A DNA stretch of 64,000 nucleotides from Stomoxys calcitrans (GCF_963082655.1 NC_081552.1:69485465-69549464); one strand, 5' to 3'. Counted from the stretch's first letter, positions 23,885 to 34,262 are shown. A program made the numbers and translations. Notes: a model not told the origin generated them from the letters alone.

Positions 23885-24429
23885 AACTGAGTATAATGTG
23901 TCAATTCTTGTCGATTGCAAATGCAATTGTTTCTCTAAGTTAATAATCTGGTTTGATAGGTTCATCAAAGAGTTTTTTAATTCTGCTAGCAAAGGTGCTA
24001 GTGGATTTAAGTTTATATGGGAATTATTATCTACCTTATTTGGTAATTCAGTCCTTAATATATTAGCGTAGCTATTATTTTGATTAACATTTGCTGAAGG
24101 TATTCGTGTGTTTTCTTTCAGTATATTTCTTCTTTGTTTTACTTTGTTGCGCAGTTCCTTATACTTTTCGCAACCTCTGTAAGAGACTGAGTGACCAAAT
24201 TTATTGCATAAGACACAATATAATTAATTTGTTCGTTCTCGTTGATGTTACTAAGTGAACATTGCCCAATTTCGTGTGATTGGTCACACTTAACGCACCT
24301 AGGTTGACGATAGCAATTCGATGCGCTATGGAAGAATCACTGGCATTTTCTGCATTGCTGTATCTCTGGTTTGCGAAGCGTTTCCCATGTAACACATCTG
24401 TGTAAAATACCTCTTATTGTCTTAAGTTG
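23885..24429 (-). pseudogene. LINE ORF1, zinc-knuckle region, broken
   Basis: The minus strand has a PRE_C2HC-like start TWETLRKPEIQQC and a first knuckle CRKCQ-x-FFHSASNC, in which one codon is TGA. A second knuckle is CVKCDQSHEIGQC. A third, CVLCNKFGHSVSYRGC, lies in another frame. The tail ends near 23885. This is the RNA-binding part of a Jockey-group ORF1 protein. An in-frame TGA at 24430-24432 separates it from the upstream part. Confidence 0.8.
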
Positions 24430-25187
24430 TCAAATGTCACTCTCAGGCGAAAGTTGAACAATGAATGCTGACAAGTTGTACCCTTCCTTCTTTGATTTTG
24501 CAGTAAAAAATGGACTAACTTTAATAAATTTTAAATTTTCATTTTCATATTGCGCCAATTCATTTTTTATTATTTCGGCACTAGTATCGGCACTTATGCC
24601 TTTCATTAGAATAGACTTGGTTTTTAAACCCTTATGTGTAAATGTATGACAATCAGTCTTAGTTTTACTGAGATGATTCATAACTCTAGCATAGTTTGAT
24701 AACGTATTTAAATATAAAGTTATTTTCTAATTTTTATGGCTGAAATCTTTTATTTTGAACTCGTTTATTTTAAGTCAATTTTTAATAAATGATATTAGTT
24801 CATTCGGTTCTACATTGTATATTATTATTGGAGGAATTTTTTCGCGTTTGTTTTGATTCTCGCTTTCCTTAGTTTGCCCAATTGGGTTTTGAGATGGTTG
24901 TTTGTTTGTTGAAGATGATGGAATGTGCTCTGTTGGAGAGCTGACGTTTGTTGGGGAATTTGTTGTTGTTGCGTTTGAATTTTGTTTGGCACGCACGTGT
25001 TGAGTGAATTGGGAGAGTGACGTATCATTACATTCAAAATTGTCAATTGTATCAAGAAGAGCGTATCGATTGCTCTTTAGATGTTTATTATTGGAATTCT
25101 CATCCATTGTGGTGTTTTTTCTTTCATTCGCCCATGATTCACTAGTTTTTTGCACTTTTGATGAGTGAGCATTATGCTCAAACATAT
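24430..25187 (-). pseudogene. LINE ORF1, N-terminal part
   Basis: A likely start is MFEHNAHSSKVQKTSESW near 25185. A low-complexity region (TNSPTNVSSPTEHIPSSSTNK) leads to EKIPPIIIYNVEPNEL, then a domain with MKGISADTSAEIIKNEL and FIKVSPFFTAKSKKEGYNLS. Two in-frame stops, TGA near 24775 and TAG near 24730, interrupt it. The sequence from 25188 to 25379 is the 5' untranslated region. Confidence 0.78.
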
Positions 25188-25379
25188 TTATGAACAAAAT
25201 AAATTGATAATGAATTCTTTTTATTGTTTTTTTTTTTTGCTTTAAAACCACTATCCGAATGAAAATTATATGTTTATAGGTAATAACTTGTTTGATAGCC
25301 AGAACCTTCACAGGGATCACAATAAAGGGATAGCAATGAGAAGACCATCCGTCTCTCATGACTGCTAGATTCAAACTCC

Positions 25380-25395
25380 TATCCAATATCCGTTT
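25380..25395. repeat. 16-bp target duplication, right copy
   Basis: Identical to 17554-17569. It joins the LINE 5' end to the continuation of BEL gag. Confidence 0.9.
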
Positions 25396-25460
25396 GTAGC
25401 GCCAACCATTGCATTTCTATGAAGCTCTTCGACGCAACGGTAGTCTGCGTTCTACTATTT

Positions 25461-25940
25461 CTAGTAAATTTCGAAAGGCTTTGTATTTATTTCAAATTTT
25501 CTTCTCAATCTCCAATCGTCGTTTTCCTGCTCGTGTATAGCATAAGACTTGCGTTGAGCCCGCTTCTCACTTTCCATTTTTTCGAAATCAGGTAATCCAG
25601 ATGCACCTTGCATTTCTACTAATTTTTTATCCGCACCATTTTTAGTTGTCCCTGCGCCCTGGCCAGCTGACACTTTCGATGCTGCTCCTTCTGCCTGCTG
25701 CTCAAACTCCTGCAAGATTTTTTCTATCTTGCTGATAGCTTCTCGTGCAAGCTTCTGCTGTTCTGCAGCCTCTTCGTCGTGCCCAATAGACGCCTTTTCT
25801 ATATCGGCACACAATTTGATGTAGCTACAAACTGTTTCCTCCAGCCACGCTCTGCTTTTCTTAATGGCTTTTACTGCCAATTTATGCCAGAGGTCCTTTA
25901 GTTTCTCCAAAAGAGAATTCGATTGGCCTCTTGTAAACAT
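25461..25940 (-). pseudogene. gag: BEL copy A gag N-terminal frame
   Basis: 160 aa starting MFTRGQSNSLLEKLKDLW. It is rich in Ala, Glu and Lys, with a probable coiled coil around EEAAEQQKLAREAISKIEKIL, and ends KFEINTKPFEIY and TAG. The main gag domain continues in a different frame (KFTRNSRTQT and on) from the same nucleotides just before the stop. Copy B breaks at exactly the same place. I cannot tell whether this is a shared mutation or a designed boundary. Confidence 0.85.
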
Positions 25941-26067
25941 AATTGGGTTTTTTTTTAATTCATTCGAAATTAACTTTTTTTCACGATTTCATTCAACCGA
26001 TTTAAATTAATTCTCTCGTTCTTTAGTTTGCAAAGAATTACTAAGAATTACTAATTTTTTAACTAAA

Positions 26068-26087
26068 CGGGACGGTTCGAAGGACCA
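26068..26087 (-). other. BEL copy A primer binding site
   Basis: The minus strand reads TGGTCCTTCGAACCGTCCCG right after the LTR. It is complementary to a tRNA ending GGTTCGAAGGACCA, nearly the 3' end I recall for insect tRNA-Tyr (CGGCTCGAAGGA plus CCA). Confidence 0.75.
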
Positions 26088-26088
26088 A

Positions 26089-26205
26089 TGTAAAGAAAGT
26101 AAATAATAATACTTTCATTACCTTTGAATGTTTGTAAGACACTGCCTTTATTAACGGACAACATCATCCTTATATACTACATAAAATTAATTACAAGCTA
26201 AAGAG
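26089..26205 (-). repeat. BEL copy A 5' LTR, fragment
   Basis: TGTAAAGAAAGTAAATAATA and on matches the inner end of copy B's LTR for about 117 bp, then stops at 'aaagagct', where the sequence jumps into gag of copy B. Just inside it, copy A has a 10-bp tandem duplication (ACTAAGAATT) in the leader that copy B lacks. Confidence 0.85.
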
Positions 26206-26212
26206 CTAAAGA

Positions 26213-26729
26213 GCCTGTCAAACAGCGTACAGAATAGCAGTCGTTTGTTGTCGTATCTCTGCTCCAGTATTTTCCATGCAGCACTATAATTTTCTCCTGT
26301 CACTTGGAGATGCTGTATTAATCGCGCACCATCGCCTTTTACTACGCTTCTAAGCCGATAAAATTTCTCGACTTCTGACAGTCTTCTGTCATCCTCTACC
26401 AATTTGGTGAATATTTCCTTGAACGAATTCCAATCAAAAATCTGCCCACTGAATATGGGCATTTTCAACTCTTCTAGTCGAGTTAAATTCGATGATCCCG
26501 TATTATCTATGTTTTGCACACGTTCATCAATTTTGCACGCTAACTCCAAATACTCTCCATTGAGTTCCTCAAACTTTTCAGTCAGGTCTTCTTCGTATTT
26601 GCTCTCATTAATCATCTCTACTATTGACCGTTTGTATCCAATCTCCGTTTTTAGCGCCAACCTTTGCATTTCTATGAAGCTCTTCGACGCAACGATAGTC
26701 TGCGTTCTACTATTTCTAGTAAATTTCAA
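26213..26729 (-). pseudogene. gag: BEL copy B gag, middle fragment
   Basis: It reads KFTRNSRTQTIVASKSFIEM through the DUF1759-like region MPIFSGQIFDWNSFKEIF to LLFCTLFDR, then runs into foreign LTR sequence. It is nearly identical to the corresponding part of copy A. Confidence 0.88.
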
Positions 26730-27199
26730 AAGGCTTTGTATTTATTTCAAATTTTCTTCTCAATCTCCAATCGTCGTTTTCCTGCTCGTGTATAGCATAA
26801 GACTTGCGTTGAGCTCGCTTCTCACTTTCCATTTTTTCGAAATCAGGTAATCCAGATGCACCTTGCATTTCTACTAATTTTTTATCCGCACCATTTTTAG
26901 TTGTCCCTGCGCCCTGGCCAGCTGATACTTTCGATGCTGCTCCTTCTGCCTGCTGCTCAAACTCCTGCAAGATTTTTTCTATCTTGCTGATAGCTTCTCG
27001 TGCAAGCTTCTGCTGTTCTGCAGCCTCTTCGTCGTGCCCAATAGACGCCTTTTCTATATCGGCACACAATTTGATGTATGTAGCTACAAACTGTTTCCTC
27101 CAGCCACGCTCTGCTTTTCTTAATGGCTTTCACTGCCAATTTATGCCCGAGGTCCTTTAGTTTCTCCAAAAGAGAATTCGATTGGCCTCTTGTAAACAT
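26716..27199 (-). pseudogene. gag: BEL copy B gag N-terminal frame
   Basis: It starts MFTRGQSNSLLEKLKDLGHK at 27199. A 4-bp tandem duplication (GATGTATGTAGC against GATGTAGC in copy A) near 27077 shifts the frame. The remaining part, from about 27069, ends KFEINTKPFEIY as in copy A. Confidence 0.85.
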
Positions 27200-27315
27200 A
27201 ATTGTTTTTTTTTTAATTCATTCGAAATTAACTTTTTTTTCACGATTTCATTCAACCGATTTAAATTAATTCTCTCGTTCTTTAGTTTGCAAAGAATTAC
27301 TAATTTTTTAACTAA

Positions 27316-27336
27316 ACGGGACGGTTCGAAGGACCA
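27316..27336 (-). other. BEL copy B primer binding site
   Basis: The same TGGTCCTTCGAACCGTCCCG as copy A, adjacent to the LTR end TGT at 27338. It is likely primed by tRNA-Tyr. Confidence 0.75.
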
Positions 27337-27337
27337 A

Positions 27338-27815
27338 TGTAAAGAAAGTAAATAATAATACTTCCATTACCTTTGAATGTTTGTAAGACACTGCCTTTAT
27401 TAACGAACAACATCATCCTTATATACTACATAAAATTAATTACAAACTAAAGAGCTTATTCTAGGCGTAGACAGTCATAGATAAAAAACCCTCTTAAGAA
27501 CATTTCCCAGAACACGACACAACTCAGGCGCCAAGCATCCTAAACAAACCCTGATAACATGCACATATGCTAACCAAATGCTTATCGCTCAAATCCCTGT
27601 GTGCGCCTGGTAATCCCAAAGTATTTTTTTACCTATACCCTTCATCTGGATAACGCATGTTTATCGGTTTCAAACATGCGCGCTGTCTACATTTTATTAT
27701 CCCCGAAATGCTCATGCGATGATAGTCCCATGAATGTATGCCCTTACTATAGCATATTGAGATTGAAATTTCCCTTATCCATGAATTTCCAATATAAACA
27801 ATTTACGGCCACACA
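27338..27815 (-). repeat. BEL copy B 5' LTR, complete
   Basis: 478 bp from TGTAAAGAAAG to GGCCACACA, with TG..CA ends. The outer end is set by the point where it and the 3' LTR of copy A (12345) stop matching. A TATA-like 'cttatatactac' lies near 27418. Confidence 0.8.
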
Positions 27816-27978
27816 GTAAGTCAATCAGTCAAATCGGATTATAAATGCGCCTTTTATGGGGCCAAGACTTTAAATCGAGAGATCGGTCTACATGGCAGCT
27901 ATATCCAAATTTGCATTGATTTGCATACTAATGTTTGTTTGTTTCCTCTTTCAAGTTCATAATTTTTATCTATCTATT
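27816..27978 (-). repeat. Family M2 module fragment
   Basis: One partial minus-strand module (AATCGGATTATAAATGCGCC to GGCAGCTATATCCAAAT), then an unassigned stretch of about 50 bp. BEL copy B probably landed in this older M repeat. Confidence 0.6.
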
Positions 27979-29161
27979 TTTATACCCACCACCGAATGAT
28001 GGGGGTATATTCATTTTGTCATTCCGTTTGCTACACATCGAAATATCCATTTCCGACCCTATAAAGTATATATATTCTTGATCAGCGTGAAAATCTAAGA
28101 CGATCTAGACATGTCCGTCCGTCTGTGCGTCTGTCTGTTGAAATCACGCTACAGTCTTTAAAAGATGAGATATTGAGCTGAAACTTTGCACAGATTCTTT
28201 TTTTTGTCCATAAGCAGGTTAAGTATAGACCGATCCGCCGATTTAGGGTCTTAGACCCATAAAAGCTACTTTTTTTCATCCGATTTTGCTGACATTTGGG
28301 ACATTGGGTTGTGTTAGGCCCTTCGATATCCTTCGTTAATTTGGCCCAGATCGGTCCAGATTTGGATATAGCTGCCATATAGACCGATCCTCCGATTTAG
28401 GGTCTTAGGCCCATAAAAGCCACATTTATTATCCGATTTTCCTGAAATTTGGGACAGTGAGTTATGTGGGGCCCTTTGACATTCTTCATTAACTTGGCCC
28501 AGATCGGTCCAGATTTGGGTATAGTTGCCATATAGACCGATCCGCCGATTTAGAGTCCTAGGCCCATTAAAGCCACATTTATTATCCGATTTTCCTGAAA
28601 TTTGGGACAGTGAGTTGTGTTAGGCCACCCGACATCCTTCGTTAGTTTGGCCCAGATCGGTCCAGATTTGGATATAGCTTCCATATAGACCGATCCTCCG
28701 ATTTAGGATCTTAGGCCCATAAAAGCCACATTTATTATCCGATTTTTCTGAAATTTGGGACAGTGAGTTCTGTTAGGCCCTTCGACATCCTTCGTCAATT
28801 TTGCCCAAATCGGTCCAGATTTGGATATAGCTGCCATATAGACCTATCTCTCGGTTTTAGGTTTTGGGGCCATAAAAGGCGCATTTATTGTCCGATTTTG
28901 CCGAAATTTAAGACAGTGAGTTGTGTTAGGCTTTTCGTCATCCGTGTCGCATAAGTCGCAGTTCGGTTTATTTTTAGTTATACCTTCTAAAAAGACCAAT
29001 ATTTTGTTATACCCGATTGAACAAATGACTACCGATTACTGCTATGGGACATAAGATATGCAATTTACACCGGATTTTGATGAAAGGTGGTTTACATATA
29101 TACCCGAGGTGGTGGGTATCCAAAGTTCGGCCCGGCCGAACTTAACGCCTTTTTACTTGTT
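27979..29161 (+). repeat. Family M2 repeat, complete
   Basis: From TTTATACCCACCACCGAATG, with the core and a GTCC microsatellite at 28112-28140, through about five modules to GGTGGTGGGTATCCAAAG, the palindrome GTTCGGCCCGGCCGAAC and TTTTTACTTGT. Confidence 0.85.
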
Positions 29162-29176
29162 GTTTTTCGTATTATT

Positions 29177-29452
29177 ACTTTTGTTGCAAACACAAAAACT
29201 TTTTAATTGCAAAAGTGCTTCGATAGGCGCAAGCGATTATTCGTATACCGACCAATAATTATTCTCTTGTGTCTCTCTTGAGCATTTGAGCGTATAGATC
29301 AGTGGTTGGCAAAAATACTAACACCATTGTAAATTATGTAATTTTTTACAATTTACAATAGTGTTAGTATTTTTGCCGTCGGTACCCGAATAATAGCTTG
29401 CGCATATCAAACCACTTTTGCAATTAAAACGTTTTTGGGTTTACAACAAAAC
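29177..29452. mobile_element. Fold-back MITE with nested palindrome
   Basis: The outer arms (about 29177-29253 and 29378-29452) are imperfect inverted repeats containing AATTGCAAAAGTG and CGCAAGC. Inside, 29305-29379 is a second, near-perfect palindrome (TTGGCAAAAATACTAACACC and its complement). There is no coding sequence. It lies exactly between the 3' ends of two oppositely oriented M2 repeats. Confidence 0.75.
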
Positions 29453-29465
29453 AAAGAAAAAAAAA

Positions 29466-29665
29466 TCAAAACAAGTAAAAATGCGTTAAGTTCGGCTGAG
29501 CCGAACTTTGGATAACCACCACCTCGGGTGGTGGTTATCCTAAATCCGGTGAAAATTTCATACCTTATGTCCCATAGCAGGTATATCGAAATATGATCCG
29601 ATTTGGACCAAATACTTATAAGTACAAGTCACTGTTCAATTGTGTATATCAAAATATTGTTCTTT
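29466..29665 (-). repeat. Family M2 repeat (outer), 3' segment
   Basis: It starts AACAAGTAAAAATGCGTTAA with the palindrome GTTCGGCTGAGCCGAAC and is cut at 29665 by another M2. The rest follows at 31817. Confidence 0.85.
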
Positions 29666-31816
29666 TTATACCCACGATCGACGGATGGGGGTATATTCAT
29701 TTTGTCATTCCGTTTGCAACACATCGAAATATCCATTTCCGACCCTATAAAGTATATATATTCTTGATCAGCGTAAAAATCTAAGACGATCTAGATATGT
29801 CCGTCCGTCTGTCTGTTGAAATCACGCTACAGTCTTCAAAAATAGAGATATTGAGCTGAAACTTTGCACAGAATCTTTTTTTATCCATAAGCAGGTTAAG
29901 TTCGAAGATGGCTATATCGGACTATATCTTGATATAGCCCCCATATAAACCGATTTAGGGTCTTAGGCCAATAAAAGTCACATTTATTATCCGATTTTGC
30001 TGAAATTTGGAACAGTGAGTTGTGTTAGGCCCTTCGACGTCCTCCGTCAATTTGGCCCAGATCGGTCCAGATTTGGATATAGCTGCCATATAGACCGATC
30101 CTCCGATTTAGGGTCTCAGGCCCATAAGAGCCACATTTATTATCTGATTTTGCTGAAATTTGGGACAAAGAGTTTTCTTAGGCCCTTCGACATCCTCCGC
30201 CAATATGGCTCAGATCGGTTTGGATTTGGATATAGCTGCCATATAGACCGATCGTCCAATTTAGGGTCTTAGGCCCATAAAAGCCACATTTATTATCCGA
30301 TTTTGCTGAAATTTGGGACAGTGAGTTCTCTTAGGCCCTTCGACATCCTCCGTCAATTGGGTTCAGATAGGTCCAGATTTGGATATAGCTGCCATATAGA
30401 ACGATCCTCCGATTTAGGGTCTCAGGCCCATAAGAGCCACATTTATTATCCGATTATGCTGAAATTTGGGACATAGAGTTTTCTTAGGCCCTTCGACATC
30501 CTCCGTCAATATGGATCAGATCGGTTCAGATTTGGATATAGCTGCCATATAGACCGATCGTCCAATTTAGGGTCTTAGGCCACATTTATTATCCGATTTT
30601 GCTGAAATATGGGACAGTGAGTTGTCTTAAGCCCTTCGACATCCTCCGTCAATTTGGCTCAGATCGGTCCTGATTTGGATATAGCTGCCATATAGACCGA
30701 TCGTCCAATGTAGGGTCTTGGGCCCATAAAAGCCACATTTATTATCCGATTTTGCTGAAATTTGGGACAGTGAGTTGTCTTAGGCCCTTCGACATCCTTT
30801 GTTAATTTGGCTCAGATCGGTCCAGATTTGGATATAGCTGTCATATAGACCGATCGTCCAATTTAGGGTCTTAGGCCCATAAAAGCCTCATTTGTTACCC
30901 GATTTAGCTGAAATTTGGGGCAGTGAGTTGTGTTAGGGCCTTCGACATCTTTCGTTAATTTAGCTCAGATCGGTCTAGATTTGGGTATAGCTGCCATATA
31001 GACCGATCCTCCGATTTAGGGTCTTAGGCCCATAAAAGCCTCATTTGTTATCCGATTTAGCTGAAATTTGGGGCAGTGAGTTGTGTTAGGCCCTTCAGCA
31101 TCCTTCGTCAATTTGGTTCAGATCGGTCCAGATTTGGATATAGCTGCCATATAGACCGATCTTTCGATTAAGGGTCGTAGGCCCATAAAAGGCGCATTTA
31201 TTGTCCGATGTCGCCGAAATTTGGGACTGTGAGTCAAGTTAAGCCCCTTGACATACTTCTGCATTATCGCACAGATCGGTCCAGATTTGGATATAGCTGC
31301 CATATAGACTGATCTCTCGGTTTTAGGTTTTGAGCCATAAAAAGCGCATTTATTGTCCAATGTTGCTAACATTTGGGATAAAGAGTTAAGTTAAGCCCCT
31401 CCACATATATCTGCAATTTGGTCTAGATCGATCAAGATTTGCATATAGCTGCCATATAGACCAATCTCTCGATTTAAAGTTTTGGCCCAATAAAAGGCGC
31501 ATTTTTAATCCGATTGCACTGAAATTTGACACACTGACTTTTATTATGCTTTTCGACATCCGTGTTGTATATAGTTCAGATCGGTTTATTTTTAGATATA
31601 ACTACTAAAAGGTCCAAGATTTTGTTATATACAATTGAACAATGACTTTTACTTATTAGTATTTGGTCCAAGTCGGAATATATGTTGATATAGCTGCTAT
31701 GGGGCATAAGGTGTCAGTTTTGCACCGGATTTTGACAAAAGGTGGTTTACATATATACCCGAGGTGGTGGGTATCCAAAGTTCGGCCCGGCCGAACTTAA
31801 CGCCTTTTTACTTGTT
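29666..31816 (+). repeat. Family M2 repeat (inner) with about ten 153-bp modules
   Basis: It starts TTTTTATACCCACGATCGAC and ends with the GGCCCGGCC palindrome and TTTTTACTTGTT. 'gatatagctgccatatag' or close variants fall near 30076, 30229, 30382, 30535, 30678, 30831, 30985, 31137, 31290 and 31442. The spacing is 152-154 bp except one of 143 bp. It sits inside another M2 at a T-run. Confidence 0.9.
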
Positions 31817-32994
31817 AGTTGATATATCTAAAAATAAACCGATCTGATCCATATACAACATGGATGTCGAAAAGCTTAAAATAAGTCAATGTGTCAAATT
31901 TCAGTTAAATCGGATTATAAATGCGAATTTTTTGGGTCCAAGATTTTAAATCGAGATATAGGTATTCATGGCAGCAATATGCAAATCTTGATCGATCTAG
32001 ACTAAATTGCAGAAATAAGTGGATAACTAACTTAACTCTTTGTCCCAAATTTCTGCAACATCGGAAAATAAATGCAACTTTTATGGGACTAAAACATTTA
32101 ATCGAGAGATCGGTCTGTATGGGAGCTATATCCAAATCTGGACCGATCTAAGTGAAATGGAAGAAGGATGTCGAAGGGCACACAACACAACTCACTATCC
32201 CAAATTGCGGCGACATCGGACAATAAATGCGTTTTTTATGGCCCCAAAACCTAAAACCGATAGATCGGTCTATATGGAAGCTATATCCAAATCTAGACCT
32301 ATTTGTGCCATAATGCAGAAGTATGTCAAGGGGCTTAACTTCGGCGACATCGGACGATGAATGCGCCTTTAATGGGCCTAAACCCCTAAATCGGAGGATC
32401 GGTCTATATGCAGATATCCAAATCTGAACCGATCTGAGCCAAATTGACAAAGGATGTCGAAGCGCCTAACACAACTTACTGTCCCAAATTTCACCAATAT
32501 CGGATAATAAATGTGGCTTTTACGGGCCTAAAACCATAAATCGAAGGATCGGTCTATATGGCAGCTATACCCAAATCTTGACCGATCTGAGCCAAATTAA
32601 CGAAGTATATCGAAGGGCCCAACACAACCCCCTGTCCCAAATTTCAGCAAAATCGGATAAAAAAGGTAGCTTTTATGGGCCTAAGACCCTAAATCAGCGG
32701 ATCGGTCTATATAGGGGCTATATCAAGATATAGTCCGATATAGCCAATCTTCGAACTTAACCTGCTTATGGACTAAAAAAGAATCTGTGCAAAGTTTCAG
32801 CTCAATGTCTCTATTTTTAAAGACTGTAGCGTGATTTCAACAGACAGACGGACGGACATGTCTAGATCGTCTTAGATGTTTACGCTGATCAAGAATATAT
32901 ATGCTTTATATGGTCGGAAATAGATATTTCGATGTGTTGTAAACGGAATGACAAAATAAATATACCCCCATCCTTCGTTGGTGGGTATAAAAAA
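31817..32994 (-). repeat. Family M2 repeat (outer), 5' segment
   Basis: A continuation of 29466-29665, running through minus-strand modules to the GGAC microsatellite (32845-32860) and the terminus TGGTGGGTATAAAAAA. Confidence 0.85.
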
Positions 32995-33245
32995 GTCCTT
33001 TTAACGTAGGCGAAGCTGCTAAAGGGTTTACAATAAACAAAATATGCAAAAAATCTCAACCAGGTCTATGGGCTTGCACATAATTGCAAATGTGTTCTGG
33101 TCACTGGTATAGACACATTCTCATACACTATATTTTTCCTTTTTTGTTTTAACTGAGCAAAGCGCAGTTAATATATTGGGCAGATTGATAAAGAGCGGAT
33201 GGTAAACTCAGAAAGTGCAAATTGTTAAAATTTCGTCTTAAATAA
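32995..33245. other. No gene seen
   Basis: About 250 bp of AT-rich sequence without a frame or a recognisable repeat. Confidence 0.5.
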
Positions 33246-33912
33246 TTTTTATACCCTCCACCATAGGATGCGGGTATACTAATTTCGTCATTCTGTTTGT
33301 AACACCTCGAAATATGCGTCTGCGACCCCATAAAATTCTTGATCGTCATGTCATTTTAAGTCGATCTAGCCATGTCCGTTCGTCTGTCCGTCTGTCTGTC
33401 GAAAGCACGCTTTGGCTGATATTTTGCATAAGGTGTTTTGTTGTAGCTTCCAATAACTGTGCTAAGTATGTCATAAATCGGTGTAGAACCTGATATAGCT
33501 GCCATATAAACCGATCTGGGATCTTGACTTCTTGAAACTCTAGAGGGTGCAATTCTCATCCGGCTTCTCTCATGACCTTCAACATACGTGTCTAATATAC
33601 TCTGAATCGACCAATACGTTGATACAGATCCCATATTAACCGGGAGATAGGTTTATATGGGAGGTGCTTCTTGAGCCCCTACAAGGCACAATTCTTATCC
33701 GAATGAACTGAAATATTACACAATGACTTCTACAATGTTCAGCATTCATTTATGGTCCGAATCTAACTATAACTTGATATAGCATAACAGTTCTTATTCA
33801 ATATTCTATGTTTGTCTAAAAAGAGATACCGCGCATAGAACTCAACAAATGCGATCAATGGTGGAGGGTATATAAGATTCGGCTCGGCCGAACTTACCAC
33901 GCTCTTACTTGT
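33246..33912 (+). repeat. Family M1 repeat, complete but short
   Basis: It runs from TTTTTATACCCTCCACCATA to GGTGGAGGGTATATAAG, the palindrome TTCGGCTCGGCCGAA and CTTACTTGTT. There are few modules between the microsatellite and the 3' end. Confidence 0.82.
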
Positions 33913-34074
33913 TTGTTATATTTATAGAATAACGAATACAGCAGGTCATGATACAAAACCATAATGGAGTGTGCGAAAAAGAAAGGCTTTTAATATAATT
34001 GTGTATCATTACATAGTAACTAAATCCAAAATATCTATGGAAAAGTTTGAATTATCAACTGAGAAATGCTTATA

Positions 34075-34262
34075 AATGATGAAATATTGAGTACGAATTA
34101 TGTAATATCATTAAATTAAACTTGGCATCCTCTTCAATATGCAAAATTTACCTTTAAATTAACGAGTAATGATGAAATATTGAGTACGAATTATGTAATA
34201 TCATTAAATTAAACTTGGCATCCTCTTCAATATGCAAAATTTACCTTTAAATTAACGAGTAA
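34075..34262. repeat. 93-bp tandem duplication, two identical copies
   Basis: 34075-34167 is repeated at 34168-34260 with no difference that I can see, including AATGATGAAATATTGAGTAC and TTAAACTTGGCATCCTC. The flanks 33913-34074 hold nothing recognisable. Confidence 0.9.

Larger units (their letters stand above)
20446..25379 (-). mobile_element. AP-endonuclease LINE (Jockey/I-group) inserted in BEL
   Basis: The minus-strand order is 5' region, ORF1 with zinc knuckles, ORF2 endonuclease, ORF2 reverse transcriptase and 3' region. The right edge abuts the 16-bp duplication at 25380. The left edge is separated from the matching duplication by two M repeats that landed in its tail. ORF1 and ORF2 each carry stops and frameshifts, so this copy is dead but close to full length. 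Confidence 0.88.
12041..26205 (-). mobile_element. BEL/Pao LTR retrotransposon (copy A), broken and nested
   Basis: The minus-strand order is 5' LTR fragment, primer site, gag, protease, reverse transcriptase, RNase H, integrase and 3' LTR fragment. That order, the DUF1759-type gag, the DQGS protease and the YMDD polymerase identify BEL/Pao. The copy is dead. It has stop codons, an RT deletion, an inserted mariner derivative (15779-16375), and a 7.8-kb LINE-plus-M insertion (17570-25379) that splits gag. Confidence 0.9.
26213..27815 (-). mobile_element. BEL/Pao copy B, 5' part only
   Basis: The same element as copy A with few differences. It holds part of gag (from the position matching 17135), the leader, the primer site and the complete 5' LTR. 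Everything downstream of mid-gag is missing at the joint near 26206-26213. It is not split by the LINE, so its gag gives the empty site for that insertion. Confidence 0.88.

Noticed and set aside
29666..31816. Regular array resembling a CRISPR or satellite
   Set aside because: The whole 153-bp unit repeats with mutations, with no short repeats separated by unique spacers. It is the inner array of an M2 element.
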